From contig JAQXTF010000003.1 in assembly GCA_029219345.1 (NCBI GenBank), positions 1 to 33,677 of the forward strand: 33,677 nucleotides of DNA. Reading direction: 5' to 3'. The translations under genes and the position numbers were made by a program. This DNA comes from Eggerthellales bacterium (GTDB lineage: Bacteria; Actinomycetota; Coriobacteriia; Coriobacteriales; Eggerthellaceae). A model generated the notes under the pieces. That model was not told the DNA's origin. It searched no databases and saw only the letters and a program-made list of their open reading frames with translations. Of the stretch, positions 1 to 7,264 are shown in pieces. The first letter of the stretch is position 1. Every line of letters starts with the position of its first letter.

Positions 1-214
1 GCAGCAGCTGGCCATTGACGGCTTTGACCCCGTGTATGGCGCTCGCCCCCTGAAGCGCCTGATTCAGAAGGAGATTGTGGACCGCATTGCGCAGAAGGCC
101 GTCATGGGCGAGCTGCGCGACAAGTGCCACGTGTTCTTCGATATTAACGAGATGGGCGAGTATCAGTGCAAGATTGAAGAACCCATAAACTTTGACAGCC
201 TGCTCATGAAATAA
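1..214 (+). CDS. clpB: ClpB disaggregase, C-terminal end (5' partial)
   Basis: Only the last 70 residues lie in the window; the frame is open from base 2 and ends at TAA 212-214. The segment FDPVYGARPLKRLIQKEI is the conserved C-terminal small-domain motif of ClpB/Hsp100 AAA+ proteins, which carries sensor-2 (the GARPLKR arginine). ClpB is a cytosolic hexameric ATPase that works with DnaK to pull proteins out of aggregates. ClpA and ClpC share related motifs. The Leu-Lys-Arg-x-Ile-Gln pattern and the absence of any long extra tail favour ClpB, but the distinguishing middle domain is outside the window. A strong terminator follows 17 bases after the stop, so this is the end of its transcript. 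Confidence 0.88.
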   Translation, partial: QQLAIDGFDPVYGARPLKRLIQKEIVDRIAQKAVMGELRDKCHVFFDINEMGEYQCKIEEPINFDSLLMK

Positions 215-230
215 AACGCCTGATTGCACC

Positions 231-259
231 AAGGCCCCGTCATTTGGCGGGGCCTTTTT
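231..259 (+). terminator. Rho-independent terminator after clpB
   Basis: A 9-bp perfect stem (AAGGCCCCG 231-239 with CGGGGCCTT 248-256), an 8-base loop and a T run (255-259). It separates clpB from the following trkH-rsgA run. Confidence 0.92.
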
Positions 260-329
260 CGTCCTTTGACCGCAGGATGTAAAGATTGCGCCGTGTTTTG
301 GTGGCGACGGCTGCGCACTGTTGACCACA

Positions 330-346
330 ACGCTATAATACGTGCC
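330..346 (+). promoter_or_regulatory. Promoter -10 element for the 347-3630 gene run
   Basis: A perfect TATAAT lies at 334-339. It ends 7 bases before the ATG at 347, so the expected start site falls at about 346-347 and the first gene may be read from a leaderless mRNA. No good -35 hexamer sits 16-18 bases upstream. The 17-base block 330-346 matches 3631-3647 at 15 positions, and the second copy also has a -10 upstream of a gene, which supports real promoters of one class. Confidence 0.62.
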
Positions 347-487
347 ATGAAAACACCGTCGCGCCGCGTAAATATCACTGACCGCATTAAGCCCCTGGAG
401 GGTGTTGGCACCGTTTTCCTTTTCCTGGGTACGCTTATGGTGTTGTGCTGGGCTACATTCGCCCTGGTCAGATTGGTAATGGGGTAG
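347..487 (+). CDS. Small single-pass membrane protein upstream of trkH (46 aa)
   Basis: This 46-residue protein has a basic N-terminus (MKTPSRRVNITDRIKP) followed by one hydrophobic segment at about residues 19-43, so it is likely a one-TM membrane peptide. I do not recognise a family. The reading frame is open from 224, but the ATG at 347 is preferred because a -10 box ends only 7 bases before it and no Shine-Dalgarno is visible, which suggests leaderless translation. The stop lies 3 bases before the trkH ATG. Co-transcription with a potassium channel gene raises the possibility of a small accessory subunit, but that is inference from position only. Coding status is moderately sure. Confidence 0.58.
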   Translation: MKTPSRRVNITDRIKPLEGVGTVFLFLGTLMVLCWATFALVRLVMG

Positions 488-490
488 CGT

Positions 491-2008
491 ATGTGGCAAC
501 GTTTCTCCCTGCATGACGTACGTGTCATCGGCCACTATCTGGGCGTTCTGATCATGGTCTCCACGGCCATGTACGCCATTCCCTTTATTACCGCGCTGAT
601 CATGCAAGAATGGGAACCCGCTTCCCGCTATCTGTTCACGTCGGGCTTCAGCCTGATCGTGGGCGGCCTTCTGCGCATGCTCTACGTAAACCCTAAGCGC
701 TTAACCCGTCAGCAGGCGCTGTCGGTTACTGGCCTGGTGTGGATCATTCTGGCCTTTATCGCCGCCATTCCGCTGTTTTACTCTGGCCATTACGATAGCT
801 ACCTGGACGCCCTGTTCGATGGCGTGTCAGGCCTGACCACTACGGGCGCCTCCATTATCTGCGACCTTGACCACTTGTCCTATGCCGACAACATGTTCCG
901 CTTTATGATGCATCTCTCCGGCGGCTTGGGCTTGATCGTGGTTGCCCTTTCTCTGGGCATCTTCGGCAAAGGCGGCGGCGGTAGCCTTTATTCCGCTGAG
1001 GCCCGCTCCGAGCACATGGTTCCCAACATCGTGCAAACCGCCCGCCTGATTTTGAAGGTGACCTTGCTGTTTGTCCTCATTGGCACGGTTATCATCACTG
1101 TGCTCAGCATTTTCTTGGGCATGGAGCCGTTGCGTGCGTTGCTGCATGCGTTCTGGCTGTCCATCTCGGGCTTTGTAACGGGCGGCCTCGCGCCCACCAG
1201 CGAAAGCATCTTCTACTACCACTCCTTTGTTTTGGAGTGCGTGCTCATGCTGCTAATGCTGTGCGGCGCCATCAACTTCACGTTGCACCTGGAGGTGTGG
1301 AACGGCCATCTGAAGGGCTTCTTCAAAGACCTGGAAATTCGCACCATGGTTTTGTGGCTGCTGGCGTTGTCCCTGGTCTTTGCGGCGTCCATGTCGTCGA
1401 GTGCCAACTTCTCTGACTTGCCATCAATGATGCGGCGCGGCTTATTCATGCTGGTTTCGGCCTTTAGCACAACGGGTTTCCAAAACATCACGTCAAACCA
1501 GCTCACCTCGGTGCTCACCTCGGGCTGCTTCTTGCTGCTGGCTATTGCCATGGCGGTAGGTGGCGGATCTGGCAGCACCGCTGGTGGCATTAAGCTCAGC
1601 CGCATTGGCTTCATCCTGAAGGCCATTGTGGTACGCGTGAAGGAAACCCTTGCCCCTGATAGCGCCCGCGTTATTGTCGATTACTACCACCTGGGCCGTC
1701 GTCGCCTTACGTCGGAAGAGGCCGAAGAGGCCATGACCATCTTCATGCTGTTTGTGGCTACGTTCACGGCAGGCGCTCTGGCGGGCATTGCCTATGGCTA
1801 CGATGCCTTGCAGGCCATCTATGAGTCGGTTTGCATGGGCAGCAACGGTGGCCTGATTGTTGGCATTGCGGCTCCGGGCATGCCTGCGGGTCTTGAGATT
1901 GTCTACATTCTGGAAATGTGGGCAGGCCGTTTGGAATTCATCACGCTGCTGGCGTTGTTGGCCAAGATTGTGGTTTCCGTCGTTCCGCGTAAGCTAGGGG
2001 GCCGATAA
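491..2008 (+). CDS. trkH: TrkH/KtrB-family potassium uptake channel subunit
   Basis: A 505-residue polytopic membrane protein of the Trk/Ktr superfamily, which moves K+ inward through a pseudo-fourfold pore of four M1-P-M2 repeats. All four selectivity-filter loops are visible with their key glycine: TTTGAS (about 116-121), FVTGG (228-232), STTGF (326-330) and GSNGGL (450-455). The GGSGSTAGGIK stretch near 358-368 matches the intramembrane loop and following helix of TrkH. The length fits TrkH (about 480-510). Channels of this type normally need a cytosolic NAD/ATP-binding RCK partner (TrkA or KtrA), and none is encoded in the window. It starts 3 bases after the small membrane protein, and its stop overlaps the next gene's ATG by one base (TAATG), indicating translational coupling. 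Confidence 0.93.
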   Translation: MWQRFSLHDVRVIGHYLGVLIMVSTAMYAIPFITALIMQEWEPASRYLFTSGFSLIVGGLLRMLYVNPKRLTRQQALSVTGLVWIILAFIAAIPLFYSGHYDSYLDALFDGVSGLTTTGASIICDLDHLSYADNMFRFMMHLSGGLGLIVVALSLGIFGKGGGGSLYSAEARSEHMVPNIVQTARLILKVTLLFVLIGTVIITVLSIFLGMEPLRALLHAFWLSISGFVTGGLAPTSESIFYYHSFVLECVLMLLMLCGAINFTLHLEVWNGHLKGFFKDLEIRTMVLWLLALSLVFAASMSSSANFSDLPSMMRRGLFMLVSAFSTTGFQNITSNQLTSVLTSGCFLLLAIAMAVGGGSGSTAGGIKLSRIGFILKAIVVRVKETLAPDSARVIVDYYHLGRRRLTSEEAEEAMTIFMLFVATFTAGALAGIAYGYDALQAIYESVCMGSNGGLIVGIAAPGMPAGLEIVYILEMWAGRLEFITLLALLAKIVVSVVPRKLGGR

Positions 2009-2625
2009 TGAGCAAAATGGCAAAACGCCTGATGGCGCTTGGATTCGCGTTGGTTCTCGCCCTGGCGTTGCCCCTTTTTGCCTTTGCGGCTGAGGCGGCT
2101 GATGATCAAAACGAAGCTCTGCAAAACTACGTAAACGAACGCCAGATACCCGACGGTTCGTTTTTGTATGATACGTCTATTGAGGTCTTGGCTTCTGCCG
2201 ACATTCTCTACGACAACACAACGGTTGTGGTCATGGGCGAAGTGGTTGGCGATCGCATTGCTGCCGATGTGGGTTCCAATAGCAGCTGGATTACGCTCTA
2301 TTCGCTGCACAAAAAAGTCAATGAGACCTATAATCCCAGTTCAATCCAGGTATACGTATCCAACACCTTGGCTGATACCATTGACACCTATGGTCGTTAC
2401 AACGCCCATGGCACTCACGTGCAGGTAAACGGAACCTTTCATTTGGCATGCGTTGACCATGACGGCATTAGCGATATCCACGCCGATTCTCTGCAGGTGG
2501 TTCAAGCGGGCGCCAAGGTAAACGACCCCTTGATTCTAAGCGAATTCTTCCCGGGCATTATTGCTGTTGCTTTGGGTCTTTTGCTGATGCTGGTGTATCG
2601 CCGCATGAAGGAGCGTGCGCGCTAA
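2008..2625 (+). CDS. Exported, C-terminally membrane-anchored protein of unknown function
   Basis: A 205-residue protein. Residues 1-28 form a signal peptide (basic start, long Ala/Leu core, likely cleavage near AFA-AEA). Residues about 30-175 form an extracytoplasmic domain, and about 180-198 is a C-terminal TM helix followed by a short basic tail (YRRMKERAR), which would put the tail in the cytoplasm. The middle is rich in beta-type sequence, with segments such as TTVVVMGEVVGDRI and THVQVNGTFHLA recalling a small OB-fold (tRNA-anti-like) domain. That is a resemblance seen by eye, not a firm assignment. It overlaps trkH by one base and abuts rsgA with no gap, so it belongs to the same operon. 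Function unknown. Confidence 0.8.
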   Translation: MSKMAKRLMALGFALVLALALPLFAFAAEAADDQNEALQNYVNERQIPDGSFLYDTSIEVLASADILYDNTTVVVMGEVVGDRIAADVGSNSSWITLYSLHKKVNETYNPSSIQVYVSNTLADTIDTYGRYNAHGTHVQVNGTFHLACVDHDGISDIHADSLQVVQAGAKVNDPLILSEFFPGIIAVALGLLLMLVYRRMKERAR

Positions 2626-3630
2626 ATGGCCGCCCTTGAAACGCAGGAGATTCAGCCCCGCGAGGCAAAGGGTCAAGTGGTGAAGCTTGATCGAGGGTTT
2701 CCGCTGGTGCGTTTTGAAGATGGATCAACTGTTCGCTGTGAACACGCCACTGACCTGGTAAAAGAGGGCGACTCTCGCGCCGTTATCGGCGATTTCGTGC
2801 GCGTGGTGTGGCCCGATACCCATGACAAGGCCATCATTGCTCAGATTTATCCTCGCCACAACGCTTTCGTGCGCCGCGATCCGGCGGAGCGCACTATCTC
2901 TCAAACGCTGGCGGCCAACTTCGACGTGATCATTGTGGCGCAGCCCCTGCCCGAGCTGAACGTGAAGCGCCTTGAGCGCGAATTGGTGCTGGCTCATGAA
3001 ACGGGGGCGCAGGTAGCTGTTGCCCTAACTAAGGTGGACATGGCCGAAAGCCAGGCTCTTATCACGCAGGTTAGGGAAGACGTTGAGGCTCGCGTGGGCG
3101 CATCAGTGCAGGTCATTGGCTTGTCTTGCGTGGACGATAGCGGCTTGGACCAGCTGCGCGCCCTTATTCCCGCAGGCACTACCGCCGTGCTTATTGGTAA
3201 GAGCGGCGCAGGCAAGTCAAGTTTGGTGAACATGCTTATGGGCCATGAGGTGCAAGAAACGGGCGCTGTGCGCGAAAACGACCGTCGCGGCCGCCATACC
3301 ACCGTCTCCCGCGAGATTATCCAACTGCCCTGGGGCGGTTCCATTGTGGACATGCCAGGCGTGCGCGGCTTAGGCATGTGGGAGGCAGAAGAAGGAATTG
3401 GCGCCGCCTTCCCCGACATTGAGGAGCTGGCCTCTCGGTGCAAGTTCGTTGACTGCAAGCATGGGAGCGAACCGGGGTGCGCAGTACTGGCTGCTTTGGA
3501 GCAGGGTCTTATCTCCCAGCAGCGCTTAGACTCGTACCGAAACCTTATGAGCGAAACCCAAATGGTGCGCGATAGGAAGGAGCGCGCCCGTTGGCAAAAG
3601 CAGGGCCGAGGTCGCAAAAAGAGCAGGTAG
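2626..3630 (+). CDS. rsgA: Ribosome small-subunit-dependent GTPase A
   Basis: RsgA is a circularly permuted GTPase that binds the 30S subunit and acts late in its maturation. The N-terminal OB-fold runs from about residue 14 to 85 (GQVVKLDRGFPLVRFEDGS). The permuted G motifs follow in the expected order: G4 TKVD, then G1 GKSGAGKS (191-198), G2 region RGRHTTVSREI and G3 DMPGVRG. The C-terminal zinc site is CKFVDC-KHGSEPGC. Length (334 aa) is slightly above the usual 290-350 range midpoint. The ATG directly follows the TAA of the preceding gene, and the basic tail (KKSR) carries no extra domain. A second promoter-like element overlaps just past its stop. Confidence 0.96.
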   Translation: MAALETQEIQPREAKGQVVKLDRGFPLVRFEDGSTVRCEHATDLVKEGDSRAVIGDFVRVVWPDTHDKAIIAQIYPRHNAFVRRDPAERTISQTLAANFDVIIVAQPLPELNVKRLERELVLAHETGAQVAVALTKVDMAESQALITQVREDVEARVGASVQVIGLSCVDDSGLDQLRALIPAGTTAVLIGKSGAGKSSLVNMLMGHEVQETGAVRENDRRGRHTTVSREIIQLPWGGSIVDMPGVRGLGMWEAEEGIGAAFPDIEELASRCKFVDCKHGSEPGCAVLAALEQGLISQQRLDSYRNLMSETQMVRDRKERARWQKQGRGRKKSR

Positions 3631-3647
3631 ACGCTATAATATCTGCC
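3631..3647 (+). promoter_or_regulatory. Promoter -10 element for the glycosyltransferase gene
   Basis: TATAAT at 3635-3640 inside a 17-base block matching 330-346 at 15 of 17 positions. No convincing -35 is visible. A start near 3647 would give a leader of about 66 bases before the ATG at 3713. Confidence 0.55.
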
Positions 3648-3712
3648 TGAAAATAATGAAGTATCTTCAAGCATTTCAATAAATAGGGAAGCATAAACGC
3701 AGAAGGGGACCT

Positions 3713-5041
3713 ATGAATCCGGCAATCATCATTCCCACTTACTATTCTTCGCGCAAGCAGAAGGATAACGCCAGCTTGATGGCCACTTACGACCATACCA
3801 CTCCCGTTACCCAGCCTGGCGAACTGGCTCGCTGCCTGGAGTCTATCCAGGGCGCTCAGGGCAACGTTCCCGTTATTATTCTGGTGGCCAGCGACCGCTC
3901 CATTGAGAAGCAGGCTGCTGAAAAGGTGCAAAACATCGCCTCCAAGTTCCCTGGCGTGCAAAGCCTGGTAGTGGGCGCAACCGAGCAAGACCTGATTCAT
4001 CAGCGCATGAATCAGCTGGGCCTTACCGAGTATCAAGAGGGCGTGGGCCTGGTGGGTTACAGCGCCATTCGCAACTTGGGTTTGGTTGTTGCTACCGTTT
4101 TTGGCTTTGATGCGGTGGTGTTCATTGATGACGACGAGATTATCGAAGATCCCGAATTCCTGAAAAAAGCCGTGTATGGCCTGGGCAAACTTACTAAGAA
4201 GGGCATTCCCATCGTTGCTAAGAGCGGCTTTTTCCTGGATGCCAAGGAGTCTTACCTGGCACCTGAAGAGTCTCACTGGTACGACCATTTCTGGGACCAG
4301 AGCAAGAAGTTCAACGAGTGGATTTCCGGCGCCATGTCGGGCCCTCGCCTGTCTCGCTCCAACCATGCGTGCGGCGGCTGCATGGCCCTGCACAAGCAGG
4401 CCTTCACCCGCTTGGCCTTTGACCCCTGGATTACCCGCGGCGAAGACCTGGACTACCTGCTGAACCTGCGCATGTACGGTTCTGAGATGTGGTTTGACAA
4501 CAAGTGGTGCCTGCGCCACCTTCCTCCTGAGACCACCAGCGAAGGCATGCGCTTCCATCAGGACATTTACCGCTGGCTGTACGAAATGCGCAAGCTGGAA
4601 TATAGCCGCACCCAGATTGACCTGCTGCAGCTGAAGCCCTCTGCGCTGAACCCGTATCCCGGTCCCTTCCTTGATCATGGCGTTCGCCGTCGCATCACCT
4701 GGACGGCCCGTCTGCGCGGCTTGGCTCGCCCCGATCACGGCGCCTACTTTAAGGCGGCCAGCGCTGCCAAGCATGAGGCCGAGGCCTATGCTGCATCCAA
4801 TTGCGCCAAGTACTTCGAGTTCCAGTATGCGTGGCCCGAGCTTATGGCCCGCTTGGAAAACGACGCAGTGCTGCGCACCATGCTGGTTAAGTCCACCGCC
4901 TTGCGTCGCGGCATTGACCTGAGCGCTCAGCTGGCTCATGCCCAGGCTGACACGCAGCCCCAGGGCCAGGCTGAGGGCCTAAAGCCGGTAAGCTACGACC
5001 CGGGTGTTACCAGCGAAATTCGTTTGAACATAGCAGACTAA
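3713..5041 (+). CDS. GT2-like (GT-A fold) glycosyltransferase
   Basis: A 442-residue soluble protein beginning with PAIIIPTYY, the usual first strand of GT-A glycosyltransferases. Residues about 135-145 contain VVFIDDDEIIED, a DxD-type metal/nucleotide-sugar binding motif. About 240-255 contain WITRGEDLDYLLNLR, matching the ED region that holds the catalytic base in GT2 enzymes. A cluster HACGGCMALH lies between them. No TM segment is evident, so it probably acts in the cytosol or at the inner face of the membrane. The last 100 residues are alanine- and glutamine-rich and fit no domain I know. Donor and acceptor cannot be read from the sequence. A Shine-Dalgarno (GAAGGGG) precedes the ATG. 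The following permease gene starts 12 bases after the stop. Confidence 0.75.
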   Translation: MNPAIIIPTYYSSRKQKDNASLMATYDHTTPVTQPGELARCLESIQGAQGNVPVIILVASDRSIEKQAAEKVQNIASKFPGVQSLVVGATEQDLIHQRMNQLGLTEYQEGVGLVGYSAIRNLGLVVATVFGFDAVVFIDDDEIIEDPEFLKKAVYGLGKLTKKGIPIVAKSGFFLDAKESYLAPEESHWYDHFWDQSKKFNEWISGAMSGPRLSRSNHACGGCMALHKQAFTRLAFDPWITRGEDLDYLLNLRMYGSEMWFDNKWCLRHLPPETTSEGMRFHQDIYRWLYEMRKLEYSRTQIDLLQLKPSALNPYPGPFLDHGVRRRITWTARLRGLARPDHGAYFKAASAAKHEAEAYAASNCAKYFEFQYAWPELMARLENDAVLRTMLVKSTALRRGIDLSAQLAHAQADTQPQGQAEGLKPVSYDPGVTSEIRLNIAD

Positions 5042-5053
5042 GGTACTGAAAAA

Positions 5054-5875
5054 ATGGATTTGATTGTTTTGATTCCCGCCTCTTTGGCGGTTGGCCTCAT
5101 CGTGGGCGTATTGGCTGGCCTTCTGGGCGTCGGCGGTGGAACCATTATGGTGCCCGCGTTCCGCCTGGTGTACAACATGAGCGCCATCACTGCCACGGCA
5201 ACTTCGCTTCTTACCATCGTTCCCACTTCGGTGGCGGGCATGATTACTCATATTCGCAACAAAACCTGCTATCCTGCCGTTGGCGTGACCGCTGGTTTGG
5301 GCGGTGCATGCACGTCGTGGATTGGCGTTATGGCGGCTTCCCACTCGCCCAGCTGGTGCGTTATGGCTGCTGCGGCCTGCGTTATTTTATACAGCGCTTC
5401 CACCATGCTGAAGAAGGCGCTGGCCATGAAGCCCGAGGGCAAGAAAGAGGACAAGGCTGCGGCTCCCGCCCCCGCTGCTGCTGATGATTTTCAGGTGACC
5501 AAAAACGTGCTGATCAAGGCGGCCCTCATTGGTGCCTTGGCGGGCGTGATTTCGGGCTATGTAGGTGTTGGCGGCGGCTTCCTCATGGTGCCCATGTTCC
5601 TGAGCGTTCTGGGCTTGTCCATGAAGAAGGCTTCGGGCACGTCGCTGGTGGGCATTGGTATTTTGGTGCTGCCCGCCCTGGCAACTCAGGTTATGCTGGG
5701 CAACATTGACTGGATTCCGGGCCTTGCTTGCATTGTGGGATCTATGCCCGGCGCAACCTTAGGCGCCAAGCTGCAGCAAAAGCTTCCCGAGCGCACCTTG
5801 CGTTTCTGCTTCGCCGGCTTGCTGGGTGTTGCGGCCGTTTTGCTGGTGGTAAAGGAAACGGGCCTGATGGGCTAG
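5054..5875 (+). CDS. TSUP (TauE/SafE-type) membrane permease
   Basis: A 273-residue membrane protein with the two-repeat design of the TSUP family (4-Toluene Sulfonate Uptake Permease; TauE/SafE). Each half carries the signature glycine motif: GLLGVGGGTIMVP (about 22-34) and GYVGVGGGFLMVP (about 174-186). About 8 TM helices are expected. A hydrophilic linker rich in Lys, Ala and Pro (about 115-145) separates the halves. Family members export or import sulfur-containing anions such as sulfite, sulfoacetate or thiosulfate; the substrate here is unknown. The Shine-Dalgarno is weak. The sensor kinase gene begins 18 bases downstream, so the kinase may sense the transported compound or its effect. 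Confidence 0.88.
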   Translation: MDLIVLIPASLAVGLIVGVLAGLLGVGGGTIMVPAFRLVYNMSAITATATSLLTIVPTSVAGMITHIRNKTCYPAVGVTAGLGGACTSWIGVMAASHSPSWCVMAAAACVILYSASTMLKKALAMKPEGKKEDKAAAPAPAAADDFQVTKNVLIKAALIGALAGVISGYVGVGGGFLMVPMFLSVLGLSMKKASGTSLVGIGILVLPALATQVMLGNIDWIPGLACIVGSMPGATLGAKLQQKLPERTLRFCFAGLLGVAAVLLVVKETGLMG

Positions 5876-5893
5876 GAGTAAACGAGGGTTTTA

Positions 5894-7231
5894 ATGAATA
5901 CCATGCATCCTGATAACAACGTGTACACCCAATCGGTTGTCGTGCGCCCCTTTAACCTAACGTGGTTTCTGGGCTTGGTGGCCATCATTTCGTGCGCCAC
6001 GCTGGCTTGGCAGCTGACCAGCGGAAACATCAACGAATTCATTATCGCTAGCGCCGGCATCATGTTTACCCTCTCGCTGATTTTAATCATGCGCAGCATA
6101 GTTGACCAGGAATCGGTTCGTGCTCGCCAGACAGGAGATATGCTTAAGCTTTCCCGTCAGACCCTGGCTTGTCTGAAGGGCGGCTTGAACGAAAAATCTG
6201 CCCAAAAGCTGTGCTCGCTTTTGGCTCCTAACACTGAAGCGGTTGCCGTGTGCATCACCAACAAGACCATCGTTTTGGGTTACGAGGGCTTGGGCCAGGC
6301 CAATCATGGAGCTGGAGATCCCATTTTCGCCACTACCATTGCAGAAGCTGCGGAAGATGGCGAACCCCGTACGCTGCTGATTCCCGAGGAGATCGGCTTC
6401 CTTGATTCCAGCTATGGCGTTGAGTCGGCCATCATCATGCCCCTGCGCGTTGGCCGCCGCGTTGAGGGCACCCTGACCTTCTTCTTCCATTCGCCTCGCA
6501 AGATTACCGACACCCAAAAGACCATTGCTGAAGGTTTTGCCCATCTGGTATCCACCCAGCTGGCTGCAGAGGCTTTGGAGGAGCAGCAGAAACTGGCCAC
6601 CAGCATGGAGCTGAAGGCCCTGCAAAGCCAAATCAACCCTCATTTCCTGTTCAACACCATCAACACCATTGCCTCGCTGGTGCGCACCGACCCCGACAAG
6701 GCCCGTGTGCTGCTGCGCGAATTCGCGGTGTTCTATCGCCGCACCTTGGATGACTCCCAGGATCTGATTCCCCTGCATCGCGAAGTTGAGCAGACCGTGC
6801 GCTATTTCTCCTTTGAGATGGCTCGCTTTGGTGAAGACCGCGTGAGCTTGGATGTGGACATTGACCCCCAGACGGAAGACCTGATGGTTCCGCCATTTTT
6901 GGTGCAGCCTTTGGTTGAGAACTCGGTGCAGCACGCCATGCCCGCCGAGGGCAAGCTGACAGTGACTATTGGCGCGCGCCTTGATGGCGACGACAACGTG
7001 ATTGTGTGGGTTGCCGATGATGGCGTGGGCATGTCCGAGGAGGCTTGCAAGAACATTTTGCACCCCGAAAGCGCCACGGGCATTGGCATTGCCGTGAAGA
7101 ACGTGCACGATCGCATGTGCGGCTACTTTGGTCCGGGCACCCATATGGAAGTGGCCAGCGAACTGGGATCGGGCACCACGGTGCGTCTGATTCTGAACCG
7201 CGCCGCTCTGGACGAATACCTGCCCGAGTAA
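5894..7231 (+). CDS. LytS-like sensor histidine kinase with GAF-like domain
   Basis: A 445-residue membrane kinase. Two TM segments lie at about 20-41 and 46-67, joined by a very short outside loop. Residues about 85-225 form a GAF-like region (AVAVCITNKTIVLGYEG; SAIIMPLRVGRRVEGTLTFFF). The His_kinase (LytS/YehU) phosphoacceptor motif LQSQINPHFLFNTIN follows, with His250. The HATPase_c domain has N-box LVQPLVENSVQHA and G-boxes DDGVGM and GIGIAVKNV. Kinases of this class normally phosphorylate a LytTR-type regulator encoded next door. No such gene lies here; the nearest regulator is an OmpR-type gene paired with another kinase. Shine-Dalgarno GAGGG sits 5 bases before the ATG. It is probably co-transcribed with the TSUP permease. 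Confidence 0.9.
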   Translation: MNTMHPDNNVYTQSVVVRPFNLTWFLGLVAIISCATLAWQLTSGNINEFIIASAGIMFTLSLILIMRSIVDQESVRARQTGDMLKLSRQTLACLKGGLNEKSAQKLCSLLAPNTEAVAVCITNKTIVLGYEGLGQANHGAGDPIFATTIAEAAEDGEPRTLLIPEEIGFLDSSYGVESAIIMPLRVGRRVEGTLTFFFHSPRKITDTQKTIAEGFAHLVSTQLAAEALEEQQKLATSMELKALQSQINPHFLFNTINTIASLVRTDPDKARVLLREFAVFYRRTLDDSQDLIPLHREVEQTVRYFSFEMARFGEDRVSLDVDIDPQTEDLMVPPFLVQPLVENSVQHAMPAEGKLTVTIGARLDGDDNVIVWVADDGVGMSEEACKNILHPESATGIGIAVKNVHDRMCGYFGPGTHMEVASELGSGTTVRLILNRAALDEYLPE

Positions 7232-7264
7232 CATTGGGACGCCGAGATCAGGCGCCTCATTCCA

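Noticed and set aside
321-339. TTGACC as the -35 of the TATAAT at 334
   Set aside because: The spacer is only 7 bases, far from 16-18.
3545-4939. A 464-codon minus-strand open frame over the glycosyltransferase
   Set aside because: Shadow frame with His/Gln/Ala-rich composition; the + strand gene has clear GT-A motifs and a Shine-Dalgarno.
6083-7234. A 383-codon minus-strand open frame over the LytS-like kinase
   Set aside because: Antisense shadow; the + strand protein has the conserved kinase motifs.
7232-7264. Bidirectional terminator between the two convergent kinase genes
   Set aside because: Only a 4-bp stem (CGCC/GGCG) with no T run on either strand.
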